64,000 nt of DNA from Sphingobacterium sp. UT-1RO-CII-1 (GCF_026711005.1 NZ_JAPPVJ010000005.1:317257-381256); one strand, 5' to 3'; shown: positions 45,573 to 56,416, counted from the stretch's first letter. Translations and numbers: made by a program. The notes: a model not told the origin generated them from the sequence alone.

Positions 45573-47201
45573 CTACCAAAGCACAATATACAGTGCAGTA
45601 ACTATACCTATAATCAGTAGACTGATAATTTTAAAAGAATCAGAGACAAGAAACATCTCTTTTTTTAGAACAATCCCAGAGTTTCTGGCTCGCTTCCTAT
45701 CTATGAAACTGACGAATATCATGGTTAGTACTGTAAAAATAAAGACAACCAAAATTCTATTCATAAAAGGCAGCTCATTCAACCAAAAATTTTTAAACAC
45801 TAATGAATAGAAAAAAGTAGATACAGCGCCAGCTAACGCTGCATTTGCTGTTGTCCAATTGGTTAAAATTCCCATTAAGAAAATAGCTAGAACCCCAGGT
45901 GTAATAAAACCGGTAAACTCTTGGATGAATTGAAAACCTTGGTCGAGGTTACTTAACAAAGGAGCTAAAGCAGCGCCAATAAAAAGAGAAATAACAATAG
46001 CATATTTACCCAATTTGACAAGTGTTTCTTCGCTTACTTGATCGTTCTTTATATGCTTATAAATATCCAACGATACTATCGTTGCAATACTGTTCACCTT
46101 ACCTGCCAATGAAGCTACAATAGCGGCTGTCAATGCAGCAAATGCCATACCCTTAAAACCTGTTGGCAAGATAGACAGTAACAAGGGATAGGCTTTATCG
46201 GGCTTAACAACACCCGAGTCAAGCATGCCATGCGCAAACACACCTGTACCATTTTGGTAAAGATAAAAAGCAGCTATGCCAGGTAGCACAACAATAAGAG
46301 GTATGAGCAACTTTAAGAAAGCAGCAAACAACATTCCTTGTTGAGCGGTTTTTAGATCTTTTGCCCCCAAAGCTCGCTGTGTAATATACTGATTACAACC
46401 CCAGTAAGAAAGGTTCATAATCCACATACCACCAATAATAACCGACCAGCCAGGCAGATCCATATAAGCATCTCCTCCATCAGGTTTAATCAATTGTCCC
46501 TTTTCAATAAACATATGAAAATGCGAAGGCACCTCATCACGCAAAACGCTGAGACCTTGCCACCAGCCCTGTAACCCCTCAGAATCGGCTACTAAACTAA
46601 CTGCTACATAAGTCGTCGTAAGTCCACCTATAATCAAAAGCACGACCTGAATAACATCAGTATAACCGATAACCTTCATTCCACCCAAAGCAATCACAGC
46701 TGCCAATACGGCCAACACCCAGACACACCATATAAATGGAATATCTACAATAGCATGTATAGCTAAAGCTCCCAGGTATAAGATAGAGCTCAGATTTACA
46801 AAAACGTAGACCAAAACCCAAAAAACAGCCATAATCATACTAACCCGGGCATCAAAACGCTTACGCAAAAACTCGGGCATCGTATATATTTTGTTTTTCA
46901 GGTAAATAGGCAAGAAGAAGTAAGCCACTATAATAAGGCCTACAGCTGCCATCCACTCGTAAGAAGCAATAGCAATGCCTACTGCAAAGCCCGAACCAGA
47001 CATGCCGATAAACTGCTCAGCAGAAATATTTGAAGCAATAATAGAAGCACCTATGGCCCACCATGCTAAAGATCCTTCGGCCAAAAAAAAGTCGTGGCTC
47101 AGAGATCCTGAGCTCGACTTTTTCTTATAGATATAATAACCATATCCGCCCACTAGGACGAAGTACAGCATGAATATGATTTGGTCTATCCAACTTAACA
47201 T
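45573..47201 (-). CDS. Sodium/solute symporter (SSS family)
   Basis: A 542-residue inner-membrane symporter of about 14 segments. The family signature SAEQFIGMSGSGFAVG is in segment 3, with the SSS pattern GCNQYITQRALGAKDLKTAQQG later. It imports a sugar or acid with sodium. It lies between the two GH2 genes, 24 bases after the first, so it takes the released monosaccharide, such as galactose, from periplasm to cytosol. Confidence 0.93.
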   Translation of the reverse strand: MLSWIDQIIFMLYFVLVGGYGYYIYKKKSSSGSLSHDFFLAEGSLAWWAIGASIIASNISAEQFIGMSGSGFAVGIAIASYEWMAAVGLIIVAYFFLPIYLKNKIYTMPEFLRKRFDARVSMIMAVFWVLVYVFVNLSSILYLGALAIHAIVDIPFIWCVWVLAVLAAVIALGGMKVIGYTDVIQVVLLIIGGLTTTYVAVSLVADSEGLQGWWQGLSVLRDEVPSHFHMFIEKGQLIKPDGGDAYMDLPGWSVIIGGMWIMNLSYWGCNQYITQRALGAKDLKTAQQGMLFAAFLKLLIPLIVVLPGIAAFYLYQNGTGVFAHGMLDSGVVKPDKAYPLLLSILPTGFKGMAFAALTAAIVASLAGKVNSIATIVSLDIYKHIKNDQVSEETLVKLGKYAIVISLFIGAALAPLLSNLDQGFQFIQEFTGFITPGVLAIFLMGILTNWTTANAALAGAVSTFFYSLVFKNFWLNELPFMNRILVVFIFTVLTMIFVSFIDRKRARNSGIVLKKEMFLVSDSFKIISLLIIGIVTALYIVLW

Positions 47202-47225
47202 AGCTTAGCTATTAAAATATATCGC

Positions 47226-50198
47226 TTAAAAGCGGACAGAAACACCTCCATTAATAGGCGAAGCTTCTAATGTTTTACAGTAATTCCCCCACGCTATTTC
47301 AGGATAATCCCATTTATTGTTTACATACAATACCAACTGCTCGTCTTCCAAACGGTCCATGCGACAGGCAACATTCGAATCCGCAGAGACCACCGACATC
47401 AGGTCTTTACCTTTAGCCGAAAGCGAGTAGTGGTAAATGTCCTCCTTCATACCTTTAGCTTTCTGCGTCAGTGGCTTATTACTTCTTGCGCCCCGATCGG
47501 CCCAATAGTAATAATTATGGGTATCTTGATCCCAAGCCTGAACAGGTTGTTCACCGTAAGCAGCTTGCTTACTCTCAAAAAGTTTTACCCGACCTTCGTT
47601 ACCAGCAAATTCACCTGCTGGATAATAATTCCAGTAGCCATCACGCTCCCAAGTTAATTCATCAACAATATCGGCTAAATAGTATTTGATACCCAGCTCC
47701 CGAAGATAGCCGTTAGGTTCTCCCTCCGTGCGGTACTTGGTAGTCATTTCTCCGTTAGAAGAAATAGTGATATCGAAAAACGCTTTTAAATCTTGGTAAG
47801 TACCTGCAATAGTAATAAGCGCAGCACCATTCTTCAGGCTAACCTGTAAATTTTCTTTTGTCCAATCCCTATCATTAGCCAGAAACTTGTTTGCACTTTT
47901 ACGTACCTCAGCGCCTGTCAAATGGTTGAGATTAATATCCACGTTCATGAAGGGCCCTTTCTGAATAAATATTTTTCCATTTTTCGTTGCCCCCTCAATC
48001 AGTCCTGACGTCTTCGATACCGGTATAACAAAGTCACCTCCCTTAATCGTGTAATAGTTTGCATCTTCAGTCAGTTGCAGTGATCCTTTATGGGTAGCAG
48101 TAGGCATCTGTACTGGTCGCTCTCCAAAAAAGTACACATATGTATCTACAACGCTTCCGTCGACAGAAATGAAGTTTAAAAGAACGGACTCTCCCTTAGT
48201 CCAATTTTCGGCTGGGATTACAAATTCTCCTTTTTCATGTGGTTGAATGGCAGGTAACGACGTTATTTTCTTCTTACCTTTATATGTATATTCTAACTTA
48301 ATTTCATCTAATACGGTATGATCGTACCTATTGTAAACGGGCAATGTGATAGCCTGATATGGAGAAAAGTCTGTAATAACCTTACCTTCAAAAGTGATAC
48401 GTACTGGAGATTGTGCTTTTTTAGTAGACCAAAATTCGGGCTTAGGCCTTCTCCATATGTCAACAATCCCCCACTCGCCATAACCTACAGCGGCTCCCTG
48501 ATATCCCTCTGGCTTAGCTGTTTTAGCAAATTCATTCCAAAAGTTAGTTCCTTTTTTAAGCTTCTGCGGAATCATAAACACCTCATCTACATAACCCCAT
48601 ATAGCACCTCCTAACCCTCCCTTTTTAGGAAAAAGACCTCCCCACATCATCTCCATAGATATACCCCAAAACTCACGTATATTTGGATCATCACGCAATG
48701 TTTGGTAGGTATAGCATGCAGGATGCGCCCACTCATCAAATAGTGCCGGTATACCATGCCCTTCATAACCTTCCGTTTTTTTACCAAACTGAGTAAGGTT
48801 ACCATGCACATCTTGATAGTGCATACTAAGGATCTCATATATTTTAGCGTCATCATGCTGTGCTCCTGGATAACTCCAAATTACAGGACGAGTCCGATCT
48901 GTAGCTTTAACATAATCCCAGCTTTTTCTAAAATTCATACCGTATATGGACTCATTACCAATCGACCAAATGATAACCGAAGGATGGGATTTAAAAGTAT
49001 TTACCATTTCACGGCACTGGCTTACATATTGATCAGTATGAGCCGGATCATCCTGTGTGGCTCCTGGCGCATAGTTTTTCTGTCTATAGGTGTCAACGAA
49101 GCAAACTGCTGTCTCTACCTCAACATATATACCATGGCGATTACATAATTCTACAAAACGCTCAGTTGGCGGATAATGTGAAGTACGAACAAAGTTTATA
49201 TGTGAATCTTTAAACAACTGCACATCCAAGCTGTCGTAATAAGGTGTACTTACACGTCCTAGTGTGGGGTGAACATCATGTCTATTTGCTCCTCTAAGTT
49301 TAACAGGCTTGCCATTAACAAACATTTGATCAGCTACTACTTTCACCTCCCGAAAACCTACTTGCTTGCTGAAAGAATAACTGTCTCTTCCATCCTTTTT
49401 AACCTGTACCTCTAAACGGTATAAATTGGGGTGCTCTGCGTCCCACTTTAACGGGTTTTTAACTTTAAAACTATTAACGTTGTAACCTTTATTAAGGGCA
49501 AAGCTCTGCTCACCGTCACCCACCAAACGATTATCTGCATCGAACAACTTATAGCTTACAGATGCCGCTAGATGTTCATTGGTTGCGAAACTCATTTTCA
49601 AAACAGCATCTTTATAATGTTTATCCAAAATGGTTTCTATACCAAAGTCCATTAGAGAATTAGACGCTGTAGCGAACAAAGTAACATCACGTAATATACC
49701 GCCTATAGGGTGATGAGCATACCCCGATGCATAAGAAATATCAAACTGTTGATCCTGAACCTCCAAAGACACCTCATTCTTAGAGCCTATTTCTATATAT
49801 GGGGTTATATCGGTTTCCCAACGAGTAAAACCGCCAAGATGAGTGCGTATTTCTTTACCATTAATATATAAAATTGCCTTACTGTACACTCCGTCAAAAC
49901 GCAACACGACTTTCTTACCGGCATAATCTTTTGGAACAGTAAATTGTCTTTTATAGAAAAATGATTTATCATGTGAGATACCATAACCTTGCATCACGGC
50001 TTCACCCGGAACTTGAATAGAGTCCCAATCCGAGTTAGCATCAAACTTAAACTCCCATTCGCCATTAAGGGATAACACATTTCTCTTTACTCCTGCTGTT
50101 TTATCAGGAAGCTGATAAGCTTGTTCTTCTTCAAACTCCACAGCAAATACAATCTGAGAAATTAGCAGAAAAAACAGCATCACTAGTTTATTCATCAT
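47226..50198 (-). CDS. Glycoside hydrolase family 2 enzyme (second copy)
   Basis: A 990-residue secreted GH2 protein. It has a signal peptide (residues 1-19), a sugar-binding jelly-roll domain, an immunoglobulin-like domain, the TIM barrel and a C-terminal beta region. The acid/base is Glu416 in SIGNESIYG and the nucleophile Glu489 in LFDEWAHPA. It is clearly a paralogue of the other GH2 in this locus but not recently duplicated, so the two may act on different linkages. It is the first gene of the catabolic half of the PUL, with the AraC regulator divergent 229 bases away. Confidence 0.92.
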   Translation of the reverse strand: MMNKLVMLFFLLISQIVFAVEFEEEQAYQLPDKTAGVKRNVLSLNGEWEFKFDANSDWDSIQVPGEAVMQGYGISHDKSFFYKRQFTVPKDYAGKKVVLRFDGVYSKAILYINGKEIRTHLGGFTRWETDITPYIEIGSKNEVSLEVQDQQFDISYASGYAHHPIGGILRDVTLFATASNSLMDFGIETILDKHYKDAVLKMSFATNEHLAASVSYKLFDADNRLVGDGEQSFALNKGYNVNSFKVKNPLKWDAEHPNLYRLEVQVKKDGRDSYSFSKQVGFREVKVVADQMFVNGKPVKLRGANRHDVHPTLGRVSTPYYDSLDVQLFKDSHINFVRTSHYPPTERFVELCNRHGIYVEVETAVCFVDTYRQKNYAPGATQDDPAHTDQYVSQCREMVNTFKSHPSVIIWSIGNESIYGMNFRKSWDYVKATDRTRPVIWSYPGAQHDDAKIYEILSMHYQDVHGNLTQFGKKTEGYEGHGIPALFDEWAHPACYTYQTLRDDPNIREFWGISMEMMWGGLFPKKGGLGGAIWGYVDEVFMIPQKLKKGTNFWNEFAKTAKPEGYQGAAVGYGEWGIVDIWRRPKPEFWSTKKAQSPVRITFEGKVITDFSPYQAITLPVYNRYDHTVLDEIKLEYTYKGKKKITSLPAIQPHEKGEFVIPAENWTKGESVLLNFISVDGSVVDTYVYFFGERPVQMPTATHKGSLQLTEDANYYTIKGGDFVIPVSKTSGLIEGATKNGKIFIQKGPFMNVDINLNHLTGAEVRKSANKFLANDRDWTKENLQVSLKNGAALITIAGTYQDLKAFFDITISSNGEMTTKYRTEGEPNGYLRELGIKYYLADIVDELTWERDGYWNYYPAGEFAGNEGRVKLFESKQAAYGEQPVQAWDQDTHNYYYWADRGARSNKPLTQKAKGMKEDIYHYSLSAKGKDLMSVVSADSNVACRMDRLEDEQLVLYVNNKWDYPEIAWGNYCKTLEASPINGGVSVRF

Positions 50199-50257
50199 AC
50201 TTTATATTTATTTCAATCCACACAACCTATAAAAGGCTTTATATATCATAATCTATA

Positions 50258-50290
50258 CAAAACTAGATGAAACAACAATAGAAAACTAAA
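50258..50290 (-). promoter_or_regulatory. Candidate promoter of the GH2-led operon
   Basis: On the minus strand TAGTTTTG (50258-50265) fits TAnnTTTG and TTTA (50287-50290, consensus TTTG) lies 21 bases upstream. The word AAACTAGA is repeated nearby (about 50261 and 50290) and could be a site for the divergent AraC protein. Confidence 0.35.
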
Positions 50291-50427
50291 ACTAGACACA
50301 CATAAACTAAAACTTTTTTATCCTATAACAAAACATCAAAATCAAAATAAAGACAATATTGTTTCACTTATTATTTATATGTATATTTGTTCTATTCTGA
50401 TATAGAACCTAACTATTATAAAATATT

Positions 50428-51294
50428 ATGAAAGCAAAATTTATAGAACTTAGCCCTCCTAATGAGAAAACAATACATATAAAACAAGTCGATGAAAATT
50501 TCTTGCGTAATCCTCTACATTTTCATGAATTATGTGAATTGGTTTTTATTCAAGAAAGTTTTGGAAAGCGCATTGTTGGCAATCATGTAGCTTCTTTTAA
50601 TGCAGGCGAACTAGTCTTAATGGGACCTAACCTTCCACATATTTGGCGCAACGACGATGTGTTTTTAGATGGCACTCATGATGAACGAGCAAAAGCTATA
50701 GTAGTTTACTTCCCATCAGACTTTCTCCTACAGCTAACAGACGATCAATCTATCATATCGGCAATGCAAAGCTTTATAAATAGAAGTAAACGGGGGTTAC
50801 TTTTTCAAGGAGAAACCCTCGAGAAGGCCAAAAAGATAATGGAAGAACTGGAAACAAAAACGAGTTTTACACGTATTACAAAATTTCTAAATCTAATTGA
50901 ACTCCTTTATCAATCAAATGAATATGAAACTTTGGCTTCAGATGGCTACAAACCTACTTTCAATGAGCAAGAAACTGATCGTATAAACTTAGTATATGTT
51001 TATGTAATGCAAAATTTTAAAGATACTGTTTCGCTACAGAAAGCCGCCGATTTACTACATATGACACCCAATGCTTTTTGTCGCTACTTCAAACGCCATA
51101 CTAAAAAATCTTTTACAAGGTTTGTTAACGAGATGCGTATAGGACACGCTTGCAAACTATTACTTGACAAATCCTTAACAATATCTGAAATATGCTATCA
51201 AAGCGGCTATCAAAACCTTACTAATTTCAATAAATTTTTTAAACTTATTATGCTTAAAAGTCCTCGGGAATACAGGAAAGATATGGAGATATAA
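50428..51294 (+). CDS. AraC family regulator of the PUL
   Basis: A 288-residue AraC protein. The N-terminal cupin (HFHELCELVFIQESFGKRIV, NAGELVLMGPNLPHIW) binds a sugar or its product. The C-terminal helix-turn-helix pair carries LQKAADLLHMTPNAFCRYFK and ISEICYQSGYQNLTNFNKFFK. It is inserted between susD (51378) and the GH2 gene (50198) on the other strand, so it is well placed to control both halves of the PUL. Start ATG 50428. Confidence 0.9.
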   Translation: MKAKFIELSPPNEKTIHIKQVDENFLRNPLHFHELCELVFIQESFGKRIVGNHVASFNAGELVLMGPNLPHIWRNDDVFLDGTHDERAKAIVVYFPSDFLLQLTDDQSIISAMQSFINRSKRGLLFQGETLEKAKKIMEELETKTSFTRITKFLNLIELLYQSNEYETLASDGYKPTFNEQETDRINLVYVYVMQNFKDTVSLQKAADLLHMTPNAFCRYFKRHTKKSFTRFVNEMRIGHACKLLLDKSLTISEICYQSGYQNLTNFNKFFKLIMLKSPREYRKDMEI

Positions 51295-51317
51295 AAAGTT
51301 TTATAATATTTTTAATC

Positions 51318-51348
51318 AAAAAAGCCGCTCTATATGAAATAGAACGGC
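51318..51348 (-). terminator. Terminator of the susCD unit
   Basis: On the minus strand a 10-bp stem with one mismatch (GCCG...CGGC arms) is followed by TTTTTT. It lies 30 bases after the SusD stop and between it and the convergent AraC gene, so susCD and the GH2 operon are separate transcripts. Confidence 0.75.
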
Positions 51349-51377
51349 CAATAAAATTAAACAACAATAATTTTCAA

Positions 51378-53096
51378 CTACTGGGTCGGGTTCTGCGTTA
51401 AAGTGCCCGGATAAGAGTTTATTGCATCTTGAGGGATATAATAAACTACACGATAATCTGTAGCTTCAATTTCCTCAGTTTGTCTATGTGGTCCCGGATA
51501 ACGTCTTACTAATGTACCACCGTTTCTAAACACATCGTAGCTACGTTCAGCTTGGTATGCCAGCTCTAACTGTCTTTCCTTATCAATACGCTCCTGCGCA
51601 TTCGCCCCATTCAAAGATGCATATCTACCATTAACAATCGAACGTGTCCTGATTTCATTTAAATCAGTTAAAGCCGAACCGTAATTACCCAGTTTTGCAT
51701 AAGCTTCAGCACGGTTTAAATAAACCTCTCCTAAACGGCTAATTACCGGTGAATGCAAATGAGAATCTTCTCCTTCACGCGAACTTTTTGTAATATAGAA
51801 CTGCGGATAACCATAATTTAAAGCTATAAAATTATCAATAACTCCTTCATAAACATCGCTCACCCCATCTTCTTCATACGAAATACTATACTTGCCCGCA
51901 GCCGGATCGACCGGTTTTAAAGTATACTTTTCGTCCTCTCTTGTAGCTATATACGTATTACCACTTTTCACAACATCAAACTGCAGATAGTTTAGGTTTC
52001 CATTTTTACCTTTCTTTATAAATCGGAATACCTCTCTGTAATTGCCTTTATCATCTTTACTATAATTAGGCTCAATAAAAGCAGCGCGCGCATCTACCAT
52101 TGTTTTACTATCTTCACGCCAGTCATTACGCCCTGTCTCATCAAGTAAACTCAAGTATTTACCACTAGCATACATCTCACCCCAGCCCATACCACCGATT
52201 ACCGCGTACATACCTCCTACACCGTAATAATGATTGTCTCCCGAGAACTCGGAAGCCAAGCGCTTAACCGCAAAAATAGTCTCAGCATTGTTTTCAGGAG
52301 TGTAAGTGTTGTATTTCATAAACTGCTCTCTCGGCAACAAACTGAAACTACCTGATTGTATTACTTTATCAGCATACTTTACTGCCTCTCCAGCATATTC
52401 CCTATTCGGGTTTTCATATGTTCCGCTCATGTAAAGATACACTCGAGATAGTAATGCCTGAGCCGCTTCTTTTGAAGCGCGGATAGCACCCTCTGATTTT
52501 GTCAGAAGCTCTTCTGCCTTTTTAAGATCTTCAATAATCAATTCATAATTCTTTTTAACCGTAACCCGGTCTTCCAGTTCTAAATTGATAACATCATCTG
52601 GCGTACCATTCACTATAGGCACACCTAAGTTTGTTTCTGGACTTTGATAATAAGGACGCCCATATGCACGCACCAAATAAAAGTACATCAAACCTCGAAC
52701 ATAATAGCTTTCACCCAAACGATTATCATAAACTTCAGTTTGCCCTTCTTCAAACATATTTATAATATTCGAAGCCTGCGCGATAGCTTTATAGCTCGAG
52801 TTCCAAAAACTATTTAAACGACCATTAACAGGAGTGCGGGAAAACGAAATAAATTCATAAAAATCATCCGTAGACTCTCCTCTAATCATCATATTATCCC
52901 CTGCATACTCCCCTGCTCTATGCATAGGGTCAGACCATGTTTTCAACTGTGAGTACATACCATTAAGCATGGATTCCATATAAGCATCAGGGTCATTGGC
53001 AATATCATTACCATCCATCTCCCCATAAGGCTTACGATCAATATCACAAGCTGTGAACGCTGCCGCAGCTAATAAAATATAAAATATCTTCTTCAT
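51378..53096 (-). CDS. RagB/SusD family outer membrane lipoprotein
   Basis: A 572-residue SusD homologue. It has a lipobox at AAAFTAC (residues 11-17), the N-terminal helical half with YYVRGLMYFYLVRAYGRPYY, and the C-terminal LGEVYLNRAEAYAKLG and DKERQLELAYQAERSYDVFR motifs. It partners the SusC directly upstream (15 bases) and captures the glycan at the cell surface. Confidence 0.95.
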   Translation of the reverse strand: MKKIFYILLAAAAFTACDIDRKPYGEMDGNDIANDPDAYMESMLNGMYSQLKTWSDPMHRAGEYAGDNMMIRGESTDDFYEFISFSRTPVNGRLNSFWNSSYKAIAQASNIINMFEEGQTEVYDNRLGESYYVRGLMYFYLVRAYGRPYYQSPETNLGVPIVNGTPDDVINLELEDRVTVKKNYELIIEDLKKAEELLTKSEGAIRASKEAAQALLSRVYLYMSGTYENPNREYAGEAVKYADKVIQSGSFSLLPREQFMKYNTYTPENNAETIFAVKRLASEFSGDNHYYGVGGMYAVIGGMGWGEMYASGKYLSLLDETGRNDWREDSKTMVDARAAFIEPNYSKDDKGNYREVFRFIKKGKNGNLNYLQFDVVKSGNTYIATREDEKYTLKPVDPAAGKYSISYEEDGVSDVYEGVIDNFIALNYGYPQFYITKSSREGEDSHLHSPVISRLGEVYLNRAEAYAKLGNYGSALTDLNEIRTRSIVNGRYASLNGANAQERIDKERQLELAYQAERSYDVFRNGGTLVRRYPGPHRQTEEIEATDYRVVYYIPQDAINSYPGTLTQNPTQ

Positions 53097-53111
53097 ACAA
53101 TTCTTTTCAAA

Positions 53112-56100
53112 TTAAAATGTAACATTTACGCCAAATAAAAACTTCTTTGTCATCGGGTAAACCGCCGGTCCGGCAGTATTAATTACAGCTCCATCAACAG
53201 AAGGGACTTCTGGATCTACTCCAGAATAACCTGTAATTGTAAACAAGTTTTCACCAGCAAAGAAAACACGTAGATTACTAATATTATATTGTTTTAAATC
53301 GAAATTATAACCAAGCGTTAAAGAACGCATTTTTAAGAAATCATTCTTCTCTAAATAACGTGTGGAGACTTTGTTACCTTGGTCTGTGTTACCGTAACGG
53401 GCAATAGGGTGTGTAGCCACATCTCCCGGTTTTTCCCAACGGCTCCAACCTGATAATAACCTCATTTGATTTCTATCATTATATGTTCCATCCGAATCAT
53501 ACTCTTGACGGGCATAATTATAAGCTTTGCCACCAATAGAATAACCAAATACAGCATTCAAATCAAATTGTTTGTAGCGCAAGAAAGTAGAGAAACCACC
53601 AAACACATCAGGAGATGATTTACCTAATTTCTGATAAGTAGCTTTAGAATAATCGGAAGTAGTATTGCGCACAGTATTACCTTCATCATCTTCACCTACG
53701 ACATACCACATAGGAGCTCCAGTATCAACGTTTACACCAGCCCATTCTTTCATATAATATGTATCAACCGGCAAACCTGGCTCCAACACTCGTTGAGCCG
53801 AGCCTGCAATATTCAAACCGTCACCAACAATAATAGGTCTGGTCGAGTAAGTACCATCTGCACCTTTGGTTTTATAGAGTTTAGTCAACTTGTTTACGTT
53901 ATGTCCAAGATTAACATCTACACTCCACGTCCAATCATCTTTACGGATAATATCACCGCCAAGTGTTAACTCAATACCTTTGTTACGCATTTCACCGATA
54001 TTCTGCCAAATAGAAGTAATACCGACAGTACCCGTTACAGGGACACGATAGAGTATATTATCGGTGTTTTTCACATAATAATCCATCGTTACACGTGCAC
54101 GATTATTCCAAAAAGAAGCATCTGCACCTACACCTGTAGTATATGTTTTTTCCCACGTAAGGTCTTTATTACCCTTTTGACTAATTAATGCTCCAGGTTT
54201 TCCGTTATAGCTTGAAGACACCGAGTACAAATCATATTGTGGATATAAAGAGCTCGGGCGGTTACCCACAGAACCATAGGAAGCCCGTACCTTCAACTCA
54301 TCTACCCAAGCAGCATTAAACCATGATTCTCTGTGCAAATTCCACCCTCCACTTACTGAAAAGAAATTTCCATATTTGGCATTATCACCAAAATTAGAAG
54401 CTCCGTCGCGACGGAATGAAACTTGAGCTAAATACCGACCATCATAAGAATAATTGGCATTAGATAATAGGGACTGAACAGCCCACTCAGAAATAGCTCC
54501 CTTCGTACGCTCAGGCAATGCAACAACATCCAACACTTCAAAACCCGGTATAAAACCTGTGCCATATACATCTAATGTTTTACTCCAGTAATCATTAAAT
54601 TCATAACCGGCAACACCATTTAAAGAGTGTTTATCCCAAGTTTTGTTAAACCTCAATATTTGACTCGTGTAGCGGCGGGCATATTCCGAACGATAATCTG
54701 TTAAACGACCGTCTATATTTTGTCCTCCATTTGATCTTGGATCTGTATATCCTGCTGCACTATAAGTATTATATCTATAATTATTAACAGAAGCAAAAGT
54801 CAACCAATCGGTTATCTTTACATCGAAGTCCAAGTTCCCCATAAACTCGTAGTTCTTATTAGCAGAATGATTCCACTGTAAATCACGTAAGTAGTTTGTA
54901 TTTGCGCTGTTTACCCAGCCACTATAACGATGTGGCACTAGATTACCGTTTTCATCATAAGGACTATCCCACGGCAAATTTGAATACATAGCTCCTACAG
55001 AATACTGTCTATCTTCCACGTCACGCTTTGCGCCAACAATCGATGGTTTAATAGAAAGCCATTCATAAGGCTTGTAGGTAGTTTTTAAACGGAAGTTGTA
55101 GCGTGTAAAATCATAACCTTTAACTGCTCCCACTTCATCGTAAAGCCCTACAGACATGTACGACTGTAATTTTTCATTACCTCCTTGAATGGAAATATTG
55201 TGATTTTGTGTGAAACCACTTTTTGTTGCTAAGTCCCACCAATCAAAATTACTTTCGCGCAATTCCGGGTTCCATCGCGGAAATTCAATGGTACTAGCAT
55301 TAGCAAAAGAAGCATAATAATCATATAACTCCGCCCCGTTCATCATCTTCATCCGACCATTGCTCAACGAGTTGAAACCAATTTTGCTGGAAGCATTAAT
55401 CACCGTTTTACCAACTTTCGCATTTTTTGTAGTAACGACAATCACACCATTTGCACCTTGCGAACCATAAATGGCCGTAGAAGCTGCATCTTTTAAAATC
55501 GTCATCGACTCCACATCGTCCGGGTTAATATCACCAACATTGGAACCAACAATAACCCCATCAATCACCCATAAAGGCGCGGTAGTACCATTTAATGTCG
55601 CCTGACCTCGGATAACTACAGCTCCTCTAGAACCTGGTTGACTAGAACCTGGAGAAACATACACACCTGGCGATTTGCCATTAAGCATATTCTCCAATGA
55701 TGGAGTCGTTACGTCACGTAAATCATCCCCTTTAACACTGTGTAAAGCTCCTGTAAGGCTTTCCTTCTTTTGAGTACCATAGCCAACTACAACCACTTCC
55801 TCTAAAGCTTCTTCATTTGAACTTAAAAAAACTTGAACCGTACCGCTTCCTATAACCTCACTATATGAAGCATAGCCAACTGCTGTAAAAACTAAGCTTT
55901 CTCCAACGGAAGCAGAAATACTAAAATTCCCTTCATCATCTGTAGAGGTAGCTAAACCTGTTTTGCCCTTTACCGATACAGTTACGCCAGCCAAGGGGCC
56001 ATTGGACGAAGTAACTTGACCAGTTACCTTGGTCTGTTGTACAACTTCAACAACTGACACATCATTAGTTGCAAAAGCAACATTAATAGCAGGAATAGCG

Positions 56101-56168
56101 AGCATTAAGCAAGAAGCTAAATGTAAACTCTTACATGCAAAAAAAGGATGTGTAATTTTTTTCATCAT
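53112..56168 (-). CDS. SusC/RagA family TonB-linked outer membrane receptor
   Basis: A 1018-residue TonB-dependent glycan transporter. It has a signal peptide ending near residue 33, a carboxypeptidase-D-like domain (VTGQVTSSNGPLAGVTVSVKG), the SusC box EEVVVVGYGTQKKES, the plug strand GSQGANGVIVVTTK and a C-terminal barrel. Unlike the SusC at 8721, it lacks an STN domain, so it is not linked to a FecR and is expected to be regulated by the nearby AraC protein. It starts the PUL. Confidence 0.95.
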   Translation of the reverse strand: MMKKITHPFFACKSLHLASCLMLAIPAINVAFATNDVSVVEVVQQTKVTGQVTSSNGPLAGVTVSVKGKTGLATSTDDEGNFSISASVGESLVFTAVGYASYSEVIGSGTVQVFLSSNEEALEEVVVVGYGTQKKESLTGALHSVKGDDLRDVTTPSLENMLNGKSPGVYVSPGSSQPGSRGAVVIRGQATLNGTTAPLWVIDGVIVGSNVGDINPDDVESMTILKDAASTAIYGSQGANGVIVVTTKNAKVGKTVINASSKIGFNSLSNGRMKMMNGAELYDYYASFANASTIEFPRWNPELRESNFDWWDLATKSGFTQNHNISIQGGNEKLQSYMSVGLYDEVGAVKGYDFTRYNFRLKTTYKPYEWLSIKPSIVGAKRDVEDRQYSVGAMYSNLPWDSPYDENGNLVPHRYSGWVNSANTNYLRDLQWNHSANKNYEFMGNLDFDVKITDWLTFASVNNYRYNTYSAAGYTDPRSNGGQNIDGRLTDYRSEYARRYTSQILRFNKTWDKHSLNGVAGYEFNDYWSKTLDVYGTGFIPGFEVLDVVALPERTKGAISEWAVQSLLSNANYSYDGRYLAQVSFRRDGASNFGDNAKYGNFFSVSGGWNLHRESWFNAAWVDELKVRASYGSVGNRPSSLYPQYDLYSVSSSYNGKPGALISQKGNKDLTWEKTYTTGVGADASFWNNRARVTMDYYVKNTDNILYRVPVTGTVGITSIWQNIGEMRNKGIELTLGGDIIRKDDWTWSVDVNLGHNVNKLTKLYKTKGADGTYSTRPIIVGDGLNIAGSAQRVLEPGLPVDTYYMKEWAGVNVDTGAPMWYVVGEDDEGNTVRNTTSDYSKATYQKLGKSSPDVFGGFSTFLRYKQFDLNAVFGYSIGGKAYNYARQEYDSDGTYNDRNQMRLLSGWSRWEKPGDVATHPIARYGNTDQGNKVSTRYLEKNDFLKMRSLTLGYNFDLKQYNISNLRVFFAGENLFTITGYSGVDPEVPSVDGAVINTAGPAVYPMTKKFLFGVNVTF

Positions 56169-56378
56169 AAAATAACATCTTTAATTAATTATTAGCTAAC
56201 AAATTGTTAAACTATTGTTAAAATCTAAGGTATAGTATTGAAAACAATTAATGAAAGAGCAAATAACATCAAACGATTGCGTAAAGAAAAAATGACAAAA
56301 CGCACTAAATAACGTAGCTAAAACAAACAAAAGCTAAACAACTAAATAAATAAAATGAAAGCCAAAAACACCATTATA

Positions 56379-56410
56379 TTTGCTAAACAACTAAAAATAC
56401 ATTATCTTTG
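56379..56410 (+). promoter_or_regulatory. Bacteroidota-type promoter of a candidate small RNA
   Basis: TTTG (56379-56382) and TATCTTTG (56403-56410) match the -33 and -7 consensus exactly, with a 20-base spacer. Predicted start is near 56417. Confidence 0.7.
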
Positions 56411-56416
56411 TCGCAT

